Position numbers and translations under genes: made by a program
Part shown: positions 58,141 to 64,000 of the stretch, in pieces
How the letters are laid out: every line of letters starts with the position of its first letter
Position numbering within the stretch: position 1 is the stretch's first letter
Assembly (NCBI RefSeq): GCF_003966125.1
Contig: NZ_RXMA01000012.1
Coordinates: forward strand, 90,049 to 154,048
Source of the DNA: Azospirillum griseum
GTDB lineage: Bacteria > Pseudomonadota > Alphaproteobacteria > Azospirillales > Azospirillaceae
Direction: 5' to 3'
DNA: 64,000 nucleotides
Notes under the pieces: generated by a model
Databases searched by the model: none
Told to the model about the DNA's origin: nothing
Seen by the model: the letters and a program-made list of their open reading frames with translations, nothing else

Positions 58141-58965
58141 TTATTGGGCCAGTTCGCGCGACCGCCGGGTGGCGGCGGCGATGGCGGCGGTCAACACCGG
58201 CTGAAGGCCATCCTCGGCCATCAGCACGTCCAGAGCCGCTTGGGTCGTGCCGTTCGGGCTGGTCACGGCCTTGCGCAGATCGGCCGCAGGCTGCGGCGAC
58301 TGGTTCAGCAGCTCCCCCGCCCCCGACACGGTGGCGCGGGCCAGCCGCATCGCCAGATCGGCGGGCAGGCCGCTGGCCTCCCCGGCCTTGGCCATCGCCT
58401 CGACCAGCAGGAACACATAAGCCGGGCCGCTGCCCGACAGCGCCGTGACCGGATCCAGCAACGCTTCATCGTCGATCCACGCCACATCGCCGACGGCGCG
58501 CAGCAGCGCGTCGCACAGCGCGGTCTGATCGGCGGTGACGCGGGCGTTGGGCACGGCCACCGTCATGCCGCGCCCGATGGCGGCGGGGGTGTTGGGCATG
58601 GAGCGGACAACGACCGCCCCCTCGCCCAAGGTCTGTTCGAAATAGGCGATGGTCTTGCCCGCCGCGATGGACAGGAAAACCGTGCCGGGGCCGACCAGCG
58701 GCCGATAATCCGGCAGCGCGGAATCCATCACCTGCGGCTTGACCGCCAGCACAACGACGTCGGGCACGAATCCGGCGGGCAGATCGCCCGGCCCGGTCGC
58801 CGCGCTGACCTTCGGGTTGCCGACCAGCGCGTCGGGCAGGCCCGCCCGCTCGATCACCGCGACGTGGGAGGCCACGCCGGAGGCCAGCCAGCCGTCCAGC
58901 ATCGCCCCACCCATTTTGCCGCACCCGACCAGAAGGAGTTTCGCCCCGCTCGTGCCGCCGCTCAT
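58141..58965 (-). CDS. proC: pyrroline-5-carboxylate reductase
   Basis: NADPH enzyme of 274 residues for the last step of proline synthesis. The Rossmann motif LLLVGCGKMGGAML, AVKPQVM, SMPNTPAAIGRGMTV and the signature TALSGSGPAYVFLLVEAM...TVSGAGEL are all present. It begins five bases after the YbjN gene upstream, so the two are in one operon. Confidence 0.96.
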   Translation of the reverse strand: MSGGTSGAKLLLVGCGKMGGAMLDGWLASGVASHVAVIERAGLPDALVGNPKVSAATGPGDLPAGFVPDVVVLAVKPQVMDSALPDYRPLVGPGTVFLSIAAGKTIAYFEQTLGEGAVVVRSMPNTPAAIGRGMTVAVPNARVTADQTALCDALLRAVGDVAWIDDEALLDPVTALSGSGPAYVFLLVEAMAKAGEASGLPADLAMRLARATVSGAGELLNQSPQPAADLRKAVTSPNGTTQAALDVLMAEDGLQPVLTAAIAAATRRSRELAQ

Positions 58966-58970
58966 GCCGG

Positions 58971-59474
58971 TTACGCCTCGCCCATGGTGTCGAGAATGGC
59001 GGCGGACACCGCCTCCTGCGCGGTCTTGCCGCCCCAGATCACGAATTGGAAGGCCGGGTAGAAGCGCTCGCACTCCGACAGGGCGATCTCCACCAGATCC
59101 TCCAACTGCTCCACCGCCGCGCCGCGCGCGCCGCGCAGCAGCATGGTTTGGCGGAACATCGGGGTGTTTTCCTCGGCGCAGACGTCGAAATGGCCCAGCC
59201 ACATCCGCCCGTTGACCTCGGCCAACAGTTCGGCCACCGCTGACCGGCGCGGGGCCTGGACCTTCATGTCGAACTGGCAGGAGAACTGCAGCGCGCTGAC
59301 GTCGGGCTGCCAGACGAAATACAGGCGGTAATCGCACCAGCGCCCGCCGATCTCGACGACCAGCTCGTCGTCGGTGGCGCGCTCGAACGGCCATTCGTTG
59401 GCGGTGACGATTTCTTCAACCACGTCGAGCGGGTTGTGCGAGGAAGCGGGGGTTTCGACGGCGACAGCCGACAT
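58971..59474 (-). CDS. YbjN domain protein
   Basis: A 167-residue soluble protein with the YbjN/type III secretion chaperone-like fold. It has WPFERATDDELVVEIGGRWCDYRLYFVW near the N terminus, GRMWLGHFDVCAEENTPMFRQTMLLRG in the middle and FYPAFQFVIWGGKTAQEAV near the end. It precedes proC by five bases, a pairing common in alphaproteobacteria. The role is unknown. Confidence 0.85.
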   Translation of the reverse strand: MSAVAVETPASSHNPLDVVEEIVTANEWPFERATDDELVVEIGGRWCDYRLYFVWQPDVSALQFSCQFDMKVQAPRRSAVAELLAEVNGRMWLGHFDVCAEENTPMFRQTMLLRGARGAAVEQLEDLVEIALSECERFYPAFQFVIWGGKTAQEAVSAAILDTMGEA

Positions 59475-59668
59475 GTCAGCGTCCTCCTATGAAGGCGCGG
59501 CGGGCGTGGCCAGAACATCCCCGATCCAGACGGAGGTCCAGGCAACACCCCAAGATGATGTTAGGAAAAAGCATGCGGGCTACCACAGGCGGAACGGTGC
59601 CAAAGCCGCCCCGTCGCCGCAACCGGATTCACGCAAACAGGTCATGAAAGCTTTGTGACCGGACCGGA

Positions 59669-59980
59669 TCAGGGCGTGTCCCCAGCCGCCGGACCGGGGT
59701 CGGCGATGTCGGCGGTGGCCTTGGCCCCGGTCAACGCGGCCAGTTGGGCTTCCAGCACGGCCAGACGCTCGGCCATCGCTTCCTGCTCCTCGCGGGCCTT
59801 GGTGGCGATGGCGCGCACCGCGTCGAACTCCTCGCGGCTGACAACGTCCATCCGCGACAGGATGCGTTCCAGTTGGGCGCGCACCTGCCCTTCGGCTTCC
59901 TCGCGCAGGGACGAAAAGGCACCCAGGGCACCCCCCGCCACACGGGCGAGATCGTCCAAAATCTTGTTGTCGGCCTGCAT
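59669..59980 (-). CDS. ubiK: UbiK-like accessory factor (BMFP domain)
   Basis: A 103-residue protein: amphipathic N-terminal helix (NKILDDLARVAGGALGAFSSLREEAE), then a coiled coil (REEFDAVRAIATKAREEQEAMAERLAVLEAQLAALTG). This is the BMFP/YqiC layout, forming trimers that bind membranes. The E. coli member UbiK helps aerobic ubiquinone synthesis; the same role here is inferred. Confidence 0.85.
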   Translation of the reverse strand: MQADNKILDDLARVAGGALGAFSSLREEAEGQVRAQLERILSRMDVVSREEFDAVRAIATKAREEQEAMAERLAVLEAQLAALTGAKATADIADPGPAAGDTP

Positions 59981-60114
59981 CGCTTCAAACTTCCGGTTAC
60001 TGTGCGGACATTATGACGGTCGAGCCGCCGGACTTCAACGGCCTTGCGCCGTCACGCTGCACCGCAAGACGCAGGCGAGCCATGCGGCCCGCCCGCGTTT
60101 GCGGGGTGGTCCGC

Positions 60115-63100
60115 TCAGGGCTTCACCGGGCCGCCCGCCTCGGGCTTCGCGTCCACCGCCGGAGCCGACGCGGACGGGGATGCCGGGGGAGCCGCCGCAG
60201 CCGCAGCGGCGGCAATGGCGGCGAAATGCTCCTGCACCGCCCGCATGTCCATGCTCTGGGTCGGGGCGGCGCGCGGCCCGGCCACCCGCAGGGTCAAAGG
60301 CGGGACCGCAGGATCGGCCTTCACCCGCAAGGACAGGCCAAGGTCAAGCCGGTCCTCCGGCAACACCCACAGACCGCTCAGCACCCCCTCGCCCGCCGCC
60401 GCGCTCAGACGGGTGTCGTCGGTGCGCAACGTTCCATGATCGAGCGTGAAGCGGCCATCGGCGCGGTCGATCCGGGTTTCCCCGCCCCCCCCGGCCCCGA
60501 TCACCGCGCCCAGCACCTCTTGCGGGCGCGTCACGCTGCCCAGACGGTCGCGCAGCGCGGCCAGATCGACACCGCGCAGCGTGCTGCCGACCACCGCCAC
60601 CCGCCCGCGCCCCGACAGGGAGCGCAGCAGCGCCGCGCGGTCGTCGCCCGTCGCCGTCACCGCCATGTCCACATCAACGGCCCCACCCGACAGCGCCAGC
60701 CCGCCCGGCGACGGGCCATCCGTCCCGGCGGTCAACGCCGTCGTCAGCCGCGCCAGATCGGCCTTGACCACGGTGACGTCCGCCTCCACGGCGGGCGGAC
60801 GACCGGGCGCGGCGACCACACGACCGCTCAGGCCGATCTGGCCACCCAACCACTCACCATCCAACTGCTCCAACGTCAGCGTGCCATCGGCGAGCGTGGC
60901 GCGCAGGGCCGGTTGCTCCACCCGCAACCCGCCCGCTGTCACGGCGGTGGCGGTCAGGGCCAGCGCACCGTCGGCCATCCGCAACCACGCCGTCTCGCCC
61001 GCCAAATCCGGCGCGGACGGCGCGGCGGAGGCCGCCGCGTCGCGCGCCGGTGTCTCACCCACCAGCGGTGCGGCGACCAGACGGTCGAGGTCGAGGTCGC
61101 CGGTTTGCACATCCGCCTCGAAACGCGGGCGCGGACCGGACAGATCGCCGCCGATCCGACCGCGCAGCGGCACACCCGCGACGATGCCTTGCAGGTTCCC
61201 CACGGTCGGCGCGGTCAGGGAGCCGCCGATTTCGGCGTAGAGATCCAGCGGCCCCACCGCGCGCGCCTGCCCCCGGTCGGTGAACAGCGCAGCCAGACGG
61301 CCCAATTCGGGGTGGCTGGCGCGCAGCTTCAGGTCGGCCCCCGGTCGGCTGTCCAGCGTGGTCAGGGCACCGCCCGCCTCAAGCCGACCGCCCGCCGCCC
61401 CAGCGGTCAGCTCCAGCGCCAGACGGGCGGCGTCGCCCGCCACCCGCGCCTTGACCGACACCGACCCCAACCGTTCGGGCGGTGGCACGTTGTGCGGCCA
61501 GGGCATGGCGCGCGGCACGCCGCTGAGGCTCGCCGCTTCCGCCGTCAGGGCCAGATTGACGCCGCGCAACGGCGACAGGGCGGTGACCTGCCCATCGACC
61601 CGCCCGGTCAGCCCGACCAGATCGGCCACCTTCGCCTCGCGCACGGTCAGCCCGCCACCGGCCAGCGTGGCGTCCAGATGAACGCCCTGCGCCGGAATCC
61701 CGCGCACGGTGATCTGTCCGATGGTCAGGTCCAGGTTAGCATCGGCCAGGGTCAACCAGGACAGGGGCGGCAGACCGATCCGCCCCGCCCCCGCCGTGGC
61801 GGACGGGGTGGTGGTGGCCACGGTCGGCGGCAGCGCGCGCGTCGGTGTGGCGGGGGCGCCCGGCGCAACCGGCGGCAGATAGGCGTCGAGATTCAGCCGG
61901 TCCAGCTCCAGCCGCGCGCCGAAGGCCGGACGCCCCCGGTCCACATAGGCGACGGCCCCGGACAGACGGCTGCCATCCACCCGCAGATCCAGCCCCGACA
62001 ATTCGAACCGGTGGGCGTGCCCCTGGACCCGCACCGACAGCGAGGCGCGGCGCAACCGGTCGGGCGGCACGCCGCGCACGTCCAGCTTCAGCCAATCCAG
62101 CAACGCGCGCAGATTGTCGGCGTTCGCCTCCATCCGCAGATCGAGCGTCGGCGCGCCGCCGGGGGTCGTCACCTCGCCCGCCGCGACCACATCGGACCCG
62201 CCGGGCAATTGGGCGCTGACGCGGTCCAAATTGAGCCGTCCGTTGGTCAGGCTCGCTTCCAAACGGCCCTGGCGGACGACCGCGCCGTTGTAGGTCAGGC
62301 CATCGACCGACAGGTCGAGCTTGCCCTCCAGCCCCACCGGCAGCGCCCACGGTTCCGGCGCGGGGACGGTTGTGGACGCGGAACCGCGCGCACCGCCCGC
62401 AGGCACGGTCAGGGAGGGGGCGGTCAAGGCGGACAGCGGCGGCAAGGCGCCCGCCCGGCTCAACCAGGCGTCCAGATCCAGACGGTTGACCACCAGGGTC
62501 AGTTCGGTGCGGGTCGGATCGCCCGGGCGCAGCGTCGCCATCCCGGTCGCGCGCGTGTCGCCGACCTGGGCCTCCAGATTGCTGAAGGTGGCGAGGCTGG
62601 TTCCCGCCTCCACCGACGCCCGCAGATTGAACGGCTGACCGCGCACCGCCGCAGCGGCCCCGCCGATCACCTTGCCCAGATCGCCGCCCTCGGCGCGCAG
62701 ATCGCCCTGGGCGCGCAAGGCACCGCCGCCGCCCACGTTGCCGCTGCCGCCCGACACGATCCCGGCAAAGCGCAGGGTGGCGTCGGTTCCCGGCATCGAC
62801 AGGGCGGCGCGCACCGGCACAGCGGCCCCGTCGGTGAAGCGCCCGGCGGTCAACTCCCCATGCAGCGGCACGCCACGGAAACGGAAATCACCCTGCACCT
62901 GGAACGGCCCGGTCAGGCTGCCCGCCACGACGCGGGCGTTGACGCTGTCCAGAGTCTCCGACCGCCCCGTGCGGCTGTCGCGGTATTGAATGGTCCCGTG
63001 ATCGATCGTCACCTGATCGAAGCTGATAGCGCCGACCAGCCCATCGGCAGCGCTGCGGTCCGACGGGGACGGAGCGGCGCTGCCCGACAGATCCCAGTTC

Positions 63101-63468
63101 AACCGCCCGTCCTTCAGAACCTCCACCACGAAGGTCGGTTCGATCAGGGAGACGCTTTCCACCTGGATTCGTCCGCTCAGCAGCGGTCCCAAAGCCACGC
63201 GGACATCCAGTTTCTTCAGCCGCGCCATGTCCGGTTCGGCCGAACCCGGCGGGTTGGCAAGGCGGGCGTCGCGCACGGTCAGGGCAGGGGCCGGCAGCAG
63301 GGTCAGCCCGACATCGCCGCGCAGATCCACCGCACGCCCGGTGGCCGCCGCGACCCGTTCGGCGATCATCCCCTTGTAAGCGTTCCAATCGATCAGGCTG
63401 GGTGCGGTCAGCACGCCGCCGACCAGCGCCGTCACCCCGGTCAATGCCGCGATCAGGATCTTCTTCAC
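60115..63468 (-). CDS. AsmA family protein
   Basis: A 1117-residue protein with an N-terminal membrane anchor (ILIAALTGVTALVGGVLTAPSLIDWNAYK) and a very long periplasmic beta-rich body of repeating AsmA units. The C-terminal AsmA-like domain contains ADGRFTLDHGTLRTDDTRLSAAAGEGVLSG. GTG63468 is chosen because GGAG lies five bases upstream. AsmA-like proteins are thought to form bridges carrying phospholipid between inner and outer membranes. Which paralogue this is cannot be told from sequence alone. Confidence 0.88.
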   Translation of the reverse strand: MKKILIAALTGVTALVGGVLTAPSLIDWNAYKGMIAERVAAATGRAVDLRGDVGLTLLPAPALTVRDARLANPPGSAEPDMARLKKLDVRVALGPLLSGRIQVESVSLIEPTFVVEVLKDGRLNWDLSGSAAPSPSDRSAADGLVGAISFDQVTIDHGTIQYRDSRTGRSETLDSVNARVVAGSLTGPFQVQGDFRFRGVPLHGELTAGRFTDGAAVPVRAALSMPGTDATLRFAGIVSGGSGNVGGGGALRAQGDLRAEGGDLGKVIGGAAAAVRGQPFNLRASVEAGTSLATFSNLEAQVGDTRATGMATLRPGDPTRTELTLVVNRLDLDAWLSRAGALPPLSALTAPSLTVPAGGARGSASTTVPAPEPWALPVGLEGKLDLSVDGLTYNGAVVRQGRLEASLTNGRLNLDRVSAQLPGGSDVVAAGEVTTPGGAPTLDLRMEANADNLRALLDWLKLDVRGVPPDRLRRASLSVRVQGHAHRFELSGLDLRVDGSRLSGAVAYVDRGRPAFGARLELDRLNLDAYLPPVAPGAPATPTRALPPTVATTTPSATAGAGRIGLPPLSWLTLADANLDLTIGQITVRGIPAQGVHLDATLAGGGLTVREAKVADLVGLTGRVDGQVTALSPLRGVNLALTAEAASLSGVPRAMPWPHNVPPPERLGSVSVKARVAGDAARLALELTAGAAGGRLEAGGALTTLDSRPGADLKLRASHPELGRLAALFTDRGQARAVGPLDLYAEIGGSLTAPTVGNLQGIVAGVPLRGRIGGDLSGPRPRFEADVQTGDLDLDRLVAAPLVGETPARDAAASAAPSAPDLAGETAWLRMADGALALTATAVTAGGLRVEQPALRATLADGTLTLEQLDGEWLGGQIGLSGRVVAAPGRPPAVEADVTVVKADLARLTTALTAGTDGPSPGGLALSGGAVDVDMAVTATGDDRAALLRSLSGRGRVAVVGSTLRGVDLAALRDRLGSVTRPQEVLGAVIGAGGGGETRIDRADGRFTLDHGTLRTDDTRLSAAAGEGVLSGLWVLPEDRLDLGLSLRVKADPAVPPLTLRVAGPRAAPTQSMDMRAVQEHFAAIAAAAAAAAPPASPSASAPAVDAKPEAGGPVKP

Positions 63469-63735
63469 CGGATCTCCGCCTTCCCTGCGCGTGGTCCCGC
63501 CCATGGCCCACGCCCCTTGACCGCCATCGGCCCTTGTTTCGTCCATCGGCGGAACCGGACCGGCCCCACCCTTCTCGCCCGCTCTGTCTTTCGCTAAGCT
63601 ATCGCCCGGAGAAGAAACAAGCAATTTGGGCATTCCTGGGGCCATTCTGCGACGGAATGGAAAAATTCATCCGTCCGACCGGCCCGGACCACCGGACCGC
63701 CCGCCAGACACACCAGAACCGCCGGAGACGCCCCC

Positions 63736-63918
63736 ATGGCCGACGTGGTCAACCTCAATCGATTCCGCAAGACCCGCGAGCGGGAGGAACGCGCCAAGGA
63801 AGCCGAGGCGAATCGGGTCCGATTCGGTCGGACCAAGGCGGAAAAGCAACGCGACCGGATGGAGGTCGAGCGCAGCACTCGGTTTCTGAATGGCCAGAAG
63901 CTTGAGGATCCGACCTAA
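63736..63918 (+). CDS. DUF4169 family small protein
   Basis: A 60-residue, highly charged helical protein: VVNLNRFRKTREREERA, then NRVRFGRTKAEKQRD and RSTRFLNGQKLED. These match the DUF4169 pattern found across alphaproteobacteria. No function is known. It diverges from the AsmA-like gene. Confidence 0.85.
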   Translation: MADVVNLNRFRKTREREERAKEAEANRVRFGRTKAEKQRDRMEVERSTRFLNGQKLEDPT

Positions 63919-63922
63919 GGAA

Positions 63923-64000
63923 TCACGCCAAATTAAGTACGTTGTTTTCCGCCCGGGGAGCGATGGTGTAGTTCCACTCTGGATGGAAGTCGTTTGGGGT
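63923..64000 (-). mobile_element. transposase C-terminal fragment at the window edge (ISAzo13-like)
   Basis: The minus strand enters from the right edge and reads ..DFHPEWNYTIAPRAENN.. to a TGA at 63925-63923. An H.EWNYTI.PR ending is typical of ISAzo13/Rhodopirellula-type transposases. Only 25 residues are visible, so whether the element is intact cannot be judged. Base composition is lower in G+C than the adjacent genes. Confidence 0.55.

Noticed and set aside
60013..63597. Open frame of about 1190 codons on the plus strand across the AsmA-like gene
   Set aside because: Antisense shadow; the product is repetitive R/Q/G/H sequence without domains, while the minus frame has a membrane anchor, a ribosome site and AsmA motifs.

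Overview
The window is about 64 kb of GC-rich bacterial chromosome (roughly two thirds G+C by eye). Gene content and order point to an alphaproteobacterium of the Rhodospirillales/Azospirillum type. Supporting signs are the murC-murB-ddl-ftsQ-ftsA-ftsZ-lpxC division/envelope cluster, a type II MurB, CheZ-like proteins with QDLTGQ motifs, a phasin, and an ilvE-MarR-OmpR-histidine kinase neighbourhood. No species can be fixed from the sequence alone, and no rRNA, tRNA or CRISPR array was seen.

Layout. (1) 1-7.8 kb: the end of the dcw cluster, closed by a strong terminator after ftsZ, then lpxC. (2) 7.8-9.4 kb: an accessory patch with a secreted RTX protein, a transposase remnant and two 130-bp direct repeats. 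(3) 9.4-15.7 kb: bacteriohemerythrin, ligA, recN and bamD, all on the minus strand. In many relatives bamD-recN-ligA follows lpxC on the same strand, so this block looks inverted. (4) 15.8-18.2 kb: cheY with two CheZ-like phosphatases. (5) 18.4-26.5 kb: aminopeptidase P, prmA, a periplasmic metallophosphoesterase, an unknown protein and uvrD. (6) 26.6-31.3 kb: mostly poorly characterised genes (YccF, a repeat protein, DUF3095, DUF3237, CBS, PilZ-like). (7) 31.4-36.7 kb: mutL and a nitric-oxide module, in which norR diverges from hmp with a hemerythrin gene downstream of hmp. A near-consensus sigma-54 promoter and three NorR-type boxes lie between norR and hmp. (8) 36.7-46.4 kb: housekeeping genes xseA, purD, tadA, rluB, rsmD, pyrC and hisS, plus a tandem pair of near-identical small secreted proteins. 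(9) 46.4-51.3 kb: a lower-GC GmrSD-like (DUF262/DUF1524) probable defence gene, then a divergent class A penicillin-binding protein. (10) 51.4-64 kb: a diguanylate cyclase, ilvE, marR, a two-component system, CsaA, phasin, YbaK, proC, YbjN, UbiK, an AsmA-like protein and DUF4169, with an insertion-sequence fragment running off the right edge.

Functionally this is core chromosome: wall precursor synthesis and septation, outer-membrane assembly (lpxC, bamD, AsmA-like), DNA repair (ligA, recN, uvrD, mutL, xseA), translation/RNA modification and chemotaxis. The accessory signals are the RTX/repeat patch, the nitric-oxide response locus, the single-gene defence candidate, the duplicated secreted proteins and the palindromic repeats. 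The best candidates for new biology are the CheZ-like protein carrying four copies of a FliM/CheZ-like terminal motif, the structured direct repeats found just downstream of two unrelated genes, and the modular NorR/sigma-54 control region.
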